Shown in pieces: positions 11,430 through 22,600 of a stretch of 64,000 bases of DNA; position 1 is the first letter of the stretch, and every line of letters starts with the position of its first letter. A model generated the notes under the pieces. It saw nothing but the letters and a program-made list of their open reading frames with translations, searched no databases and was not told where the DNA came from. This stretch comes from Conus ventricosus (Eukaryota > Mollusca > Gastropoda > Neogastropoda > Conidae): positions 73,530,922-73,594,921 of the forward strand of contig CM031616.1 of assembly GCA_018398815.1 (NCBI GenBank), written 5' to 3'. The translations under genes were made by a program, and so were the position numbers.

Positions 11430-12390
11430 GTTGTAAATTCAGCATCCTGTGTAAAACGGTTGGACTTTTTAATGACCTTTTTTTTTTTACGTTTGTTTCA
11501 TTGTAGCCGGCAGCTTTTCTTTCTGTTTAGACTTAGGAACATGCAAAAATGGAAAGACTTCTTTTGCCAGTTACTTCAGTGTAGATTTTTCCTGACTAAA
11601 ATAGTTCTTACATTGTTCCTAGAGTGGTGAACTTTTTTTTTCATAGCAGTTCTTTTTCTACAAATTTGAGAGTAATCGTACCTTGCACAGACTTTCAGGA
11701 TGTGAATGTTTCAGTGTATTTCATCTCCTTTGACAGATGACTAAACAGACTGGTACCTGGTTGCCTATCGGTCTGTCTGATCCATATTTTTCACCAGTAT
11801 AGGGGTTAATACTGTATAGATTGGCATTAATGTTTGCACAGGTCTTTGGTTTATTTTTATATGTAAAAAAAACAAAAACAGTTTCTTTGCGCTCATTGTG
11901 TGTATTAAAGTGTTATTGGTGTATTAAAGTATTGTGACTATGGTATTAATCAAATATTTTTTATCTGCTGATTTTAGATGCCTGTGATTGTGTCAGCATT
12001 GAGTTTTATTGGATTTTATTTGTGGTTTTTTCCCCATAGGGCATCGGGTTGTTTTTCTGATGTCGTCGGTTTCCTTTCCTTTTTTCTGAAGGACTTTGTA
12101 ACCTTGCTTGTTGGTTTTTTGCTCAGTTGAGCCTCTGTTATAGTTTTCTTCAGTTTGCTGTGAGTGTATTTTTCATGCATGCTTTTTCTGTTGGTGAGCA
12201 TATTAAGCTTTTGTACCTGTAAATTCTTCCTCCTTCCACCCCCAGTGTTGTGAAGAGATACTGGGGTGCCCGGATGCATAGTTGTAAATGTTTTGTTAGA
12301 TGGTCTGTGGGTTTTGTTGTGATCATTTTGTATCAGCTATTTATTTCAGTGGAGATTATTCATTAATACTAATCAGATTGATGAGCATTA
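11430..12390. repeat. Segmental duplicate, copy B
   Basis: Diverged second copy of the segment at 9380-10130 (see copy A for landmarks). It is followed immediately by the Harbinger transposon. It lacks the long poly-G run seen in copy A. Confidence 0.85.
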
Positions 12391-12531
12391 GGCTACATTC
12401 ATGCTGGTCTGCACGTCTTGCTGTGTGGCACAACTCTCAAAAGGACGAAAAAGCGTTCATGCTGATCCGGCCATCTTCCCCTGACAGCCCCTGTCTGTGC
12501 CATTTCCTTTCCTTTACTTTCCTTTAACAAA

Positions 12532-12927
12532 ATGGCGCTAACCAGGCGACAGAAGCTGAGTTGGTGGTGGAGGAGAAGACAGAGAAAATTACAGTGTACA
12601 AAGAGATTTGCAGCACATCGGGGAGAATACCATCACTTGAAGCCTGAACGGCTCAAAGATGAGAAGAGATTTGTGGAATACCTGCGAATGACACCTGATA
12701 AGTGGAATACCTGCGAACGACACCTGATAAGTGGAATACCTGCGAACGACACCTGATAAGTGGAATACCTGCGAATGACACCTGTTAAGTGGAATACCTG
12801 CGAATGACACCTGATAAGTGGAATACCTGCAAATGACACCTGATAACTATGATTTGTTAGAATTGTGTGCTGCAGATCTGGAGAACTACACACATTTTCA
12901 GCTGAGGAGTGATCTTTGAGCGCCAGA
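12532..12927 (+). pseudogene. Harbinger transposase N-terminal fragment, broken
   Basis: The ATG at 12532 has AAAATGGCG context and opens a frame rich in Arg, Trp and Lys near the start. It continues GEYHHLKPERLKDEKRFVEY and LRMTPD, which resembles the region ahead of the DDE nuclease in PIF/Harbinger transposases (a family resemblance recognised by eye, with no search run). At about 12673 the coding stretch for VEYLRMTPD is repeated six times with a 29-bp period. Because 29 is not a multiple of 3 the frame is destroyed. After the array the original frame resumes with MTPDNYDLLELCAADLENY and stops at TGA near 12919. The catalytic DDE domain is absent, so the copy cannot encode an active transposase. 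Confidence 0.65.
12673..12845. repeat. 29-bp tandem array inside transposase coding sequence
   Basis: GTGGAATACCTGCGAATGAC recurs at 12673, 12702, 12731, 12760, 12789 and 12818. Each unit is a near-copy of the transposase codons for VEYLRMTPD. Units differ by single bases. Confidence 0.95.
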
Positions 12928-13289
12928 AGGACGATGACCAGCCGGATGTTGTGCCAACAACAAGCTACGATAGCAGGACAGGCAGTTGGGGCTCGACCTG
13001 ATTTTACACGGCACCATGAACATCTGCAGCCCCCTTCAGTGAGAACAAAGAGGGATTGGTCTTAACTGCAAAATGGTTTCACCCTTCTGTCAGTCTACAC
13101 ATGCAGACCAACTTGTGACATGTCCGCACACTTTTTTCCTGGGTCAAAAACGTGCGCCAACAGCCGTGTCAACATGCACACCCTAGTGTTAGAACGTCGC
13201 ATTTCTTGTTTGCCCTGTACAGCAAGATGTGCGGCCCACCGTGAACGCACCCTTAGGATGCCTCTGTTTATGTGTACATGATGTGGAGA

Positions 13290-13640
13290 GATGTTGTCGT
13301 GCATGGTCTGGGAGGTAAAGCATTCCTTTGGTTTTTGTCTCCGCTGTACATTCAGCATTAAGTAGTCTACAAAATGAATTGACTTTTTTGTTGTTTCATT
13401 GTAGACAGCAGCTTTTCTTTCTGTTTAAAGACGTGGAAACATAACAACTTGTTTTGCCAGTTGCTGTAATGTAGATTATTTTTTTCTAACTAAAATAGCA
13501 TTTACATTGCTCCCTAGAGTGGTGAACATTTTTTTTCATAGATCTTTTTAAATGCTTGCTTTTTCTGCTTTTTTGTTTCATTGTAGACAGTAGCTTTTCT
13601 CTGATTAAAGACGGATGGAAAAATCGCTTTGGCAGTTTCC
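13290..13640. repeat. Segmental duplicate, partial copies C and D
   Basis: Copy C (about 13290-13545) matches the left part of copy B: GCATGGTCTGGGAG, TTTCATTGTAG, CAGCTTTTCTTTCTGTTTA, ACTAAAATAG and GAGTGGTGAAC in order. A shorter fourth piece (about 13575-13640) repeats TTTCATTGTAGACAG with TTAAAGACGG. This continues the old tandem duplication series to the right of the Harbinger insertion. Confidence 0.75.
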
Positions 13641-13698
13641 AAAGCCACAGTTTTTCATTTTCTTCCATTATATGCCAAGCTTTTTTTCTTTTTTTAAA

Positions 13699-14155
13699 AG
13701 GTTAGTGGTGTCTAAAGTCAAGCAAAACTGTTAGCTTGTTCAGAAACATGCTTCTGTTCTTTGTCAGCAGGCTTCCACTTTTTCCAGGGGAGGAAGGGGA
13801 GCTGTGTTGGGTGAAGACACCCAGAGGTGCGGGTGGGACCCAGAGAAGTACTGTCCTCAACCGCCGAACAAACCAGCTGGGAGCAGTCCTGCACCACCTT
13901 TGGAAGCCTGCGCCGTGTTCACATAGGGTGCAGGCTTCCAAGGGTGGGGGTGCAGGATTGCTCCCAGCTGGTTGGTTTGGCAGTTGAGGACAGTGCTCCT
14001 CTGGTTCTGCCTGCATCTTTGGGTGTCTCTCTTTACCACTAGTGGTGACTAAAGTTGAGCAAAATGTTAACTAGTTCAGAAATATGCTTTTCTTCGTTGA
14101 TGGGCTTCACTTTTTTGAGGCAGAGGTGAGGAAGGGGAGTTCCGTTGGGCGAGAT
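13699..14155. repeat. Direct repeats of about 116 bp flanking a long palindrome
   Basis: The outer direct repeats, 13699-13815 and 14040-14155, share TTCAGAAA-ATGCTT, GGGCTTC/GGCTTCCACTTTTT and GAGGAAGGGGAG. Between them lies a large imperfect inverted repeat (reported separately). The arrangement could be a foldback element with a long host duplication, or a diverged tandem copy that captured the hairpin. Confidence 0.7.
13811..14031. repeat. Long imperfect hairpin, arms about 100 bp, loop about 16 bp
   Basis: The left arm (13811-13912) and right arm (13929-14031) are reverse complements over about 100 bases. They include CTGTCCTCAACCGCC against GGCAGTTGAGGACAG, CCAGCTGGGAGCA against TGCTCCCAGCTGG, and GGAAGCCTGC against GCAGGCTTCC at the loop. 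Pairing is strongest in the inner 60 bases. There is no coding capacity. It may be a miniature inverted-repeat element or the template of a hairpin RNA. Confidence 0.85.
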
Positions 14156-16630
14156 CAGTTCCCTGTGACGTCATGCTGCAGGGTCATGGGTAGGGGTGGG
14201 AGTGACGAATGCAGTGCGTCAAGGGGATAAAAAGTCGGGGACCGTAAAGGCATTTCTGTTTTAGCCTAGAGTACTGGCCCTTCGATGCGGTTGTCATGGG
14301 GGAAAAGGGGGTGAACTCTCGACACCCCTTGCTGCTATGGCCTGTGCACTGACCTGGTAGGGCAGGTCCATACAGGAGTTGAATCCATTGTATGCCAGTG
14401 TGTAATGGTGCCTGCATGGTTATTCTGTGCACTGATCAACGTCAAGTTTCTTCAACATTCACTTGCCTGTACCCCCATGCACTCTACCTCCCATATCCCA
14501 TGAGTTTAAGACAAGACATTTGATTGGTCCTTTGTTATAGGGAGATACATTGTGTGGGGGCACTAGTAAGTGAAAGTTTGAGAAACTTAACTTGTTTTAT
14601 AATTGAACTCGTTTCTTCCATATGATCACACTGCACACAGAATAACCATCGTACACTGTCGGACTCCATTGCAAATTTACATACAGTACAATAAACTCAT
14701 TGGTACAAAACATGCCACGCCCATTGTTAAAATATAGTGGGTTTTTTTTTCAAATTATACACTTATATACTTGGAGTTTCTCCTTGGGTTTGAAAAGTGG
14801 TGCAATGAGCCAAGGGAGAGGGACAATTTATATGCACAGCGGAAGGTCACAGGTGTTATGGTCTATCAGTTTTCACTCTCTTGTTGCATGAATATTTGTA
14901 TGAAATTTCTGAAAATTTAAACTGGTCCTTGATTTTTGATAGGTCATATACGAGTCATGTTTACTTAAAATTTTTTTGTTCATGTTTGTTAAACTCTGTA
15001 CATGTTTGTTAAACTCTACATTTTGCACGCAAAAGGAGTGGAGAGCAATGTCAAAGTAGATGTTAGCGATTTTCTGCATGTCCGATGATCAGAATGAATT
15101 GTATTTCATATGGTGTGATAGAGGATGACCTTGATAGGGCAGTATAGTCAGTGGTGTTACATATTGTATAGGTATATACTGGGTGTGTTTACGCAATGTT
15201 ACTTTGCAGAATGGATATAACGTTTACAGTATGCTTTTGGTACTGACATTGCTACCTTTCAGGTATCTATGCAATATAAATCAATTTTTGAAATAATTAC
15301 CTGCATGTGGGAGGTAGAACAGCCAAAAATAATGTATTTACATTCTAAGCTTTTCCCCCGTGTGTAGAAGCTTGGGCACACGACTGAAGGAGACTAACTG
15401 GTGCACGGCTTGTGTTATTTCAGTTTTTGGATGACGTGTAATCTTGCACTCAAGATACCTCTCCCCTATAAAAAAAAAAACAAAAAACCCCACTGCAACC
15501 GGCATTACAAGGGGCCCTATTTTTTTTTTCACATTCCCACCACCTTGGTTTAATGCACAACCGAATTGATTGAAGGAAGATGAGGGTTGTAATTGTATCC
15601 CAGCATTTTTAAAAATTCTGCCATTTCTTCTTTTACACGACTGCTTTTTTTCTTTTACTTCATCCCCTCCCCCCCCCCCCCCCTTTTTTTTTTTTAAACC
15701 GTAGATGGTAAATCGAGCCTAACCATTATCAGGGCTATAGTCTGGTCCACCTTGAGGATGTCGGCGGATGAGCTTTGTGTTGAAGATGTAAATGCAGGGG
15801 TATTTTATAGATGATTTTGCATACTTCAATTGTTTTTCCATGGGCAACCTTTCTTTTTGTAAATACGTTTTCCATTAGGATTACCCAAAACTCTTGCGTC
15901 TCGATATGGACTAGGGGCAAACCTGTGAAAAGTTTGGTTGGATCGGTGAGTGGATCCGGATCAAATGCCCTATATATGGTTCACAGCATTCTAAGAAAAG
16001 ACCCAAGCAAGCTGACTGGCCATAGCTACTGACCTCCAGAATTTCTCAAATAGAAATTATTCCTGAAATCCCCGAATTTAAGAAACGCAACACTGGAAAA
16101 TTTGCTCTTACCATGGGGTGGAACCTTATCTCCACACTTGGAGATAGTGCATTCCACCCCCAAATTTTGTTTTTCCCTCACCTGCTCACCACAATGTTGT
16201 AATGTTTTTTTTTTTTTTATTTCTATATATTTCGCATCGATCACATTCTTAGACTTTCCTATCTGCCGACAGTCGTTTCCTTCTTGGTGCATATTATTAA
16301 TTCGCGTTGCAAAGGAAACTTTTACACAACGTTCATCCCATAACACTGACGACCTGTCAACGTCAGTTGCACGGCGAGACGACACTGGAGGTCGGTTTGA
16401 GTCGTCACCAGATGGACGGCAAGCTATGACGAGTTGAGCACAGGACGGCTGTCCTGCAGAATAAAGCCCAAATGATGTCATGTGTGGACATTGGCGGTTG
16501 CATGTACGTTTTCTTTTTAACCCCATTCACTTGTCAAACTAAAACTGCTCCCTCATAACTCCACTCCCCCCCCCCCCCCCCCTTCCTCTTTTTACTTTTA
16601 CTCTTGAAGGTCAGTAGCTATGCTGTCACA
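14156..16630. other. Mostly single-copy non-coding DNA
   Basis: AT-rich sequence with poly-C runs at about 15670-15683 and 16566-16582 and a T-run near 16206. A 166-codon open frame on the minus strand (16026-16526) has no recognisable domain and includes a run of lysines from the T tract. I regard it as chance. No element was recognised. Confidence 0.5.
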
Positions 16631-16815
16631 AGGCGGCGGCCATAGTGGACCCGTGCGCAAGACGGCCATGCTGTAACCGGGTGGACCCGGCTCCACTATG
16701 GCCACCTGCAGCCGTAATTGATGACGCCACAGAGGAGTTGAGCCGGGTCGGACTTTTTAACCGGGCCGTGCAAAGCATGGCCGTCTTTTGCACGGATTTA
16801 CTATAGCCGCCGCCT
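16631..16815. mobile_element. Foldback/MITE-like inverted repeat, 185 bp
   Basis: The termini GGCGGCGGCCATAGTGGAC (left) and the complement of the right end, GGCGGCGGCTATAGTAAAT, match, and pairing continues inward with CCGTGC and AAGACGGCCATGCT. Arms are about 65-80 bp. The tip sequence CATAGTGGACC also occurs in the 4971-6215 element, so the two may be related. I could not identify a clear target duplication. Confidence 0.6.
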
Positions 16816-17470
16816 AACTCCAAGCAAAAACCACTTTACATATATGCACAAAAAGAACGCATATTTTCATTTCATGCGTCATTTACAACCACAGAAGAAA
16901 TAAGACATCAATCTACCGTTATGTCTATTCATTATGTCCGACTATTCACACTGGACAGAGTTCCCCGCTATACGGGGCATGTTTCTGTCAAAATTTTCCC
17001 AATATTTTCAGCGGAAAAAAAAAGCGTTTCTTTTTGTGCACATTATAGTAATTAAGAACACGATCCATGTTCATGGCAAACAAAAAGCGGATCTGGTGCA
17101 GCCATAATTTGCATGAAGTGCAGTCTGTACATAAATCGTGTCATTCCCTTGTTGAGCATTGCAAAGACTCTTCAAACCTGTTTTGCGGTGGAAATGTAAT
17201 CAGTTCAAGATAATAAACCTTCAAAATGCTCTTTAGCGAGGTGGTGTTTTTGGATTATCGTGTTATGTGGCACTGCTATTCAGGAACAGCCGACTAGGCT
17301 TTATCACAGAGCACACCACTCGTTCCAGCAAACATTACTCCATCAGTTTCGGTATGGGAAGAGTGGACTGCCGTGCCCTCCACATAGATGGGGAGGGCTT
17401 GAGAACAGATTCCCCAATCCGGATCCTGTTTTGTTGGTCAAGGTCTGAAAGTTTCACAAAAACGATGAAA
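16816..17470. other. Non-coding spacer
   Basis: AT-rich sequence. Short open frames at 17260-17521 overlap one another and have no recognisable domain. Nothing else was identified. Confidence 0.5.
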
Positions 17471-17471
17471 A

Positions 17472-17735
17472 ATGGGAACAGAAGAAAGCGAGCCGTTTCT
17501 TGCAAAGCGGCCAATGTCTGACTGGAGACAAGCTTGCAAAGAAGCGATGATGGACATGAGTAAGACGTCGGCACACAACACGTTCAGTATGATTTTGAAA
17601 ATGGAAACTCGTACCCCCCTTCTGTGGATTCTGCCGAAGACGACTTGGGTAAACTAGCCTCTCGTCTACACTCGTTCAAAGATTTACAGTGGAATATTTT
17701 GTATTCACTTATTCTTCTGCTGGGAGGGGCAATTT
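17472..17735 (+). pseudogene. Possible first exon of a membrane protein, interrupted
   Basis: The ATG at 17472 sits in a favourable context (AAAAATGGGA) and opens MGTEESEPFLAKRPMSDW. Near 17585 the most plausible reading shifts frame by one base and continues DFENGNSYPPSVDSAEDDLG, then a hydrophobic stretch (YSLILLLGGAIFLSFF, about 17702-17750) that could be a membrane helix. A single missing base would reconcile the two halves, so this is either a recent pseudogene or a consensus error. The exon runs directly into the tail of a minus-strand LINE, which truncates it or lies in its intron. I recognise no family. Mixed composition and acidic/hydrophobic patterning argue for real coding origin, but only weakly. 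Confidence 0.3.
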
Positions 17736-18604
17736 TTCTTTCTTTCTTTCGTGTTCACAGCCATGCTAGATCGTCAATCCGGCCAGTAAGGCGAAGTCAA
17801 CAGTCTGCCGCGGAGACCTCACCGGTCCCCACAGTTTCTCCTGGACCTCAACCGGACTGGGCAACGTCTGGCGCCTCAAGCTTCAAAGGAGGGGCAGGCA
17901 CAACAGTTAAGATGTGGGTGGGAGCCTGTGCCACAAGGGCACTGGTCAGTATGAGAGAGTTTGAGACGCGAGAGATGGGAGAGGAGCTGGCAGTGTCCTG
18001 TTCGCAGCCAGAAGATGGTAACTTGAGCTGCTCTGTCGAATTGGTGGATGCTGTCCTCTTCAGTCCCAATGTCCTGGCGTTGACGCCACGCTCTTCTGAA
18101 GTTGTTCCTCAAGATGGTTTTTGCCTCACTGTAGGACATCGGGTGCCCCGACTTCCCATCCGCTGCCGATTTTGGACAGACAGTCTGCCTCCTCATTCCC
18201 TCCAATGCCACACAGAGACGGGATCCACTGTAGGGTCTCTGTCTGCTGACTTGCTCTGCTTTGGTCCAGATGGCAAGGTCATCTGCGTGCAGTGCACAGG
18301 GGATATGGGAGGACAAACGTTCAGTAATATCGATGAAGATGGTGAAGAGGATAGCCGAGATGACTCCGCCCTGGGGTACTCCCTCTCTGATCTTTACCGG
18401 AAGACAGGTGTGACCTTTCAGCTTGACTCGGGCTGTCCTGTTGAACAGGTAGCTCCGGATCCAGGCATACATCCTTCCACATACGTTCTTCTGGAGCAGC
18501 TTGAAGAGGAGACCCTCCTTCCACAGCTTGTCGAACGCCTTGGTAATGTCGACAAAGATAGCAAGTATCCTCATCTGTTGGAAGCCGTCCTCGGCGTCTT
18601 AAAC
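17735..18604 (-). mobile_element. 5'-truncated Jockey-like LINE with internal deletion
   Basis: Read on the minus strand, a reverse-transcriptase frame begins near 18604 with AEDGFQQ and MRILAIFVDITKAFDKLW. It then shows GVPQGGVISAILFTIF and the catalytic CALHADDLAIW. The sequence next jumps to a region normally far downstream: FWLRTGHCQLLSHLSRLKL followed by a C-P-C-G-type knuckle (QCPCGTGS) and a CPSF motif. The thumb and most of any RNase H are therefore deleted. A later frame ends near 17768, followed by a (GAAA)n tail at about 17732-17760. Motif order and spacing fit the Jockey/CR1 group of non-LTR elements. The copy is dead: truncated, deleted and frame-shifted. The 327-codon frame on the opposite strand is its shadow. 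Confidence 0.8.
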
Positions 18605-19688
18605 TGAATTAAACTCGGAGATCTGCTTTGAGCGAAACTGACAAAATACTGCGGGGAAAACAAAAACCGTTATGTAAACTGTCAAAAAAAGATGAAAAAA
18701 ACATCGATGGAACGCAGTCTTCATATGTGCAGAAATGGCTACAGCGCGCAATGTTTGTCCATCCTATCGTTCTCTCTCTCTCTCTCCCTCTCTCCCTCCC
18801 TCCTTCTCCGCAGATCTCTCCACCAACAGCTTTTGTCGCCACGGATAACTTATTTTACCAGCACTCACCATGACATGCTGGAAGGTGGAATCTACGTTCA
18901 CTACAGTCATTCCACGCCTAACGTCCGCTTCACCTAGCACCTGGGGACAGCCAAGTCTTTGCGGAGTTTGAGGTTTGGATATCTGTACATACCGTTTGAC
19001 GGCAGGTGACTCTGCGACAGGTCAGGCCATAATACTGCAGCTTCCTAAAATAAATTAATGAAAAAATAGATATGCCTATGGCATACAATGGAACATAGTG
19101 TTTAGAAGGGGAAAAAAAAGAAAAAAAAAGAAAAAAAAAGCTATTGGTGTTGTAGCAACTGTCTCACCTTCTGCACTCGTCCAGCAGCATCACTCCCCGG
19201 TGGCCGCTCACTCCGGTCCCTGCCGCCACAGCCACACCCAGACCGTCCGTCGCATCCATAGTGCCGGCAATCCACACGGAGCATTCCGTTTCAGGTCCGT
19301 CACGAGGCACAGTTCGAACTCGCGACGGCCAGCTCCTCAGGTGAAGGCTCCATCATCACAGTGTAGCAGTGTTTAATTTTTTTTTAATTCTTTACCTCGA
19401 TGACCATTCCAAAACCTATCCCATTTTTTTTCGTTTACAGTCTGTCCCATATTTTTTTTTCTTTTACCCTTCCAAAATCCGTCCCATATTTTCCCCCACA
19501 ATTCGACTGTAATCTCAAAATACGCAAATCACTCCTGCTAATCTGAACCCGTGTCGTTTGGGGTCTGCTGGACCTTTCTGGCTTTGAGGAACGGGATGAA
19601 GATGAGCAGGTGGTTCCGAGATCAATCCCCTCAGGACTTGCCTCTTCCTGCCGTCCGGAGCCTTTGGGCTTGCTGACCCGAGCGTCCC
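18605..19688. other. Non-coding spacer with simple repeats
   Basis: Contains a (CT)n tract at about 18768-18805 and an A-rich (AAAAG)n run at about 19111-19140. A GC-rich patch near 19180-19370 encodes a 92-codon open frame without recognisable domain. No gene can be supported. Confidence 0.5.
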
Positions 19689-22600
19689 TCTCCAATCCCT
19701 ACTTTGTTATCCAGCTGACATCACACGTCTGTCTCCAATCCCTACTTTGTTATCCCAGCTGACATCACACGTCTGTCTCCAGTCCCTACTTTGTTATCCC
19801 AGCTGACATCACACGTCTGTCCCCACTCCCTACTTTGTTATCCCAGCTGACATCACACGTCTGTCTCCAGTCCCTACTTTGTTATCCCAGCTGACATCAC
19901 ACGTCTGTCTCCAGTCCCTACTTTGTTATCCCAGCTGACATCACACGTCTGTCTCCAATCCCTACTTTGTTATCCCAGCTGACATCACACGTCTGTCTCC
20001 AATCCCTACTTTATCCCAGCCGACATCACACGTCTGTCTCCACTCCCTACTTTGTTATCCCAGCTGACATCACACGTCTGTCTCCAGTCCCTACTTTGTT
20101 ATCCCAGCTGACATTCACACGTCTGTCTCCACTCCCTACTTTGTTATCCCAGCTGACATCACACGTCTGTCTCCACTCCCTACTTTATCCCAGCTGACAT
20201 CACACGTCTGTCTCCAGTCCCTACTTTATCCCAGCTGACATCACACGTCTGTCTCCACTCCTACTTTGTTATCCCAGCTGACATCACACGTCTGTCTCCA
20301 GTCCCTTTGTTATCCCAGCTGACATCACACGTCTGTCTCCAATCCCTACTTTATCCCAGGTGACATCACACGTCTGTCTCCAATCCCTACTTTGTTATCC
20401 CAGCTGACATCACACGTCTGTCTCCAGTCCCTACTTTGTTATCCCAGCTGACATCACACGTCTGTCTCCAGTCCCTACTTTTTTTATCCCAGCTGACATC
20501 ACACGTCTGTCTCCAGTCCCTACTTTGTTATCCCAGCTGACATCACACGTCTGTCTCCAGTCCCTACTTTGTTATCCCAGCTGACATCACACGTCTGTCT
20601 CCAGTCCCTACTTTGTTATCCCAGCTGACATCACACGTCCGTCTCCAATCCCTACTTTATTCCAGCTGAGATCACACGTCTGTCTCCAGTCCCTACTTTA
20701 TCCCAGCTGAGATCACACGTCTGTCTCCACTCCCTACTTTGTTATCCCAGCTGACATCACACGTCTGTCTCCAGTCCCTACTTTGTTATCCCAGCTGACA
20801 TCACACGTCTGTCTCCAGTCCCTACTTTGTTACCCAGCTGACATCACACGTCTGTCTCCAGTCCCTACTTTATCCCAGCTGACATCACACGTCTGTCTCC
20901 ACTCCCTACTTTGTTATCCCAGCTGACATCACACGTCTGTCTCCAGTCCCTACTTTGTTATCCCAGCTGACATCACACGTCTGTCTCCAATCCCTACTTT
21001 GTTATCCCAGCTGACATCACACGTCTGTCTCTAATCCCTACTTTGTTATCCCAGCTGACATCACACGTCTGTCTCCAGTCCCTACTTTGTTATCCCAGCT
21101 GACATCACACGTCTGTCTCCAATCCCTACTTTGTTATCCCAGCTGACATCACACGTCTGTCTCCAGTCCCTACTTTGTTATCCCAGCTGACATCACACGT
21201 CTGTCTCCAATCCCTACTTTGTTATCCCAGCTGACATCCACGTCTGTCTCCAGTCCCTACTTTGCTATCCCAGCTGACATCACACGTCTGTCTCCAGTCC
21301 CTACTTTGTTATCCCAGCTGACATCACACGTCTATCTCCAGTCCCTACTTTGTTATCCCAGCTGACATCACACGTCTGTCTCCAGTCCCTACTTTATCCC
21401 AGCTGACATCACACGTCTGTCTCCAATCCCTACTTTGTTATCCCAGCTGACATCACACGTCTGTCTCCAGTCCCTACTTTTTTACCAGCTGACATCAAAC
21501 GTCTGTCTCCAGTCCCTACTTTATCCCAGCTGACATCACACGTCTGTCTCCAATCCCTACTTTGTTATCCCAGCTGACATCACACGTCTGTCTCCACTCC
21601 CTACTTTGTTATCCCAGCTGACATCACACGTCTGTCTCCAATCCCTACTTTGTTATCCCAGCTGACATCACACGTCTGTCTCCAGTCCCTACTTTATCCC
21701 AGCTGACATCACACGTCTGTCTCCAGTCCCTACTTTGTTATCCCAGCTGACATCACACGTCTGTCTCCAATCCCTACTTTGTTATCCCAGCTGACATCAC
21801 ACGTCTGTCTCCACTCCTACTTTGTTATCCCAGCTGACATCACACGTCTGTCTCCAATCCCTACTTTGTTATCCCAGCTGACATCACACGTCTGTCTCCA
21901 ATCCTACTTTATCCCAGCTGACATCACATGTCTGTCTCCACTCCCTACTTTGTTATCCCAGCTGACATCACACGTCTGTCTCCAGTCCCTACTTTGTTAT
22001 CCCAGCTGACATCACACGTCTGTCTCCAATCCCTACTTTATCCCAGCTGACATCACACGTCTGTCTCCAATCCCTACTTTATCCCAGCTGACATCACACG
22101 TCTGTCTCCAATCCCTACTTTGTTATCCCAGCTGACATCACACGTCTGTCTCCAGTCCCTACTTTGTTACCCAGCTGACATCACACGTCTGTCTCCAGTC
22201 CCTACGTTATCCAGCTGACATCACACGTCTGTCTCCAATCCCTACTTTGTTATCCCAGCTGACATCACACGTCTGTCTCCACTCCCTACTTTGTTATCCC
22301 AGCTGACATCACACGTCTGTCTCCAATCCCTACTTTGTTATCCCAGCTGACATCACACGTCTGTCTCCAGTCCCTACTTTATCCCAGCTGACATCACACG
22401 TCTGTCTCCAGTCCCTACTTTGTTATCCCAGCTGACATCACACGTCTGTCTCCAATCCTACTTTATCCCAGCTGAGATCACACGTCTGTCTCCAATCCCT
22501 ACTTTATCCCAGCTGACATCGCATGTCTGTCTCCACTCCCTACTTTGTTATCCCAGATGACATCACACGTCTGTCTCCAGTCCCTACTTTGTTATCCCAG

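Larger units (their letters stand above)
12391..13252 (+). mobile_element. Harbinger/PIF-type DNA transposon, internally decayed
   Basis: The ends are imperfect terminal inverted repeats of about 40 bp. The left end starts GGCTACATTCATGCTGG, and the complement of the right end starts GGGTGCGTTCACGGTGG. They share GCACRTCTTGCTGT at the same offset. The element is flanked by TTA on both sides (12388-12390 and 13253-13255), the 3-bp target duplication typical of the Harbinger superfamily. At 862 bp it is too short to be autonomous. Inside lies the start of a transposase-like frame that has been broken by a 29-bp tandem expansion. It sits at the end of segmental copy B. Confidence 0.8.

Noticed and set aside
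16026..16526. 166-codon minus-strand open frame
   Set aside because: No domain, a lysine run from a T tract and no codon bias. It is probably chance.
17624..18607. 327-codon plus-strand open frame
   Set aside because: From about 17735 onward it lies opposite a recognisable LINE reverse transcriptase on the minus strand. Only its first part (before the LINE tail) could be host sequence.
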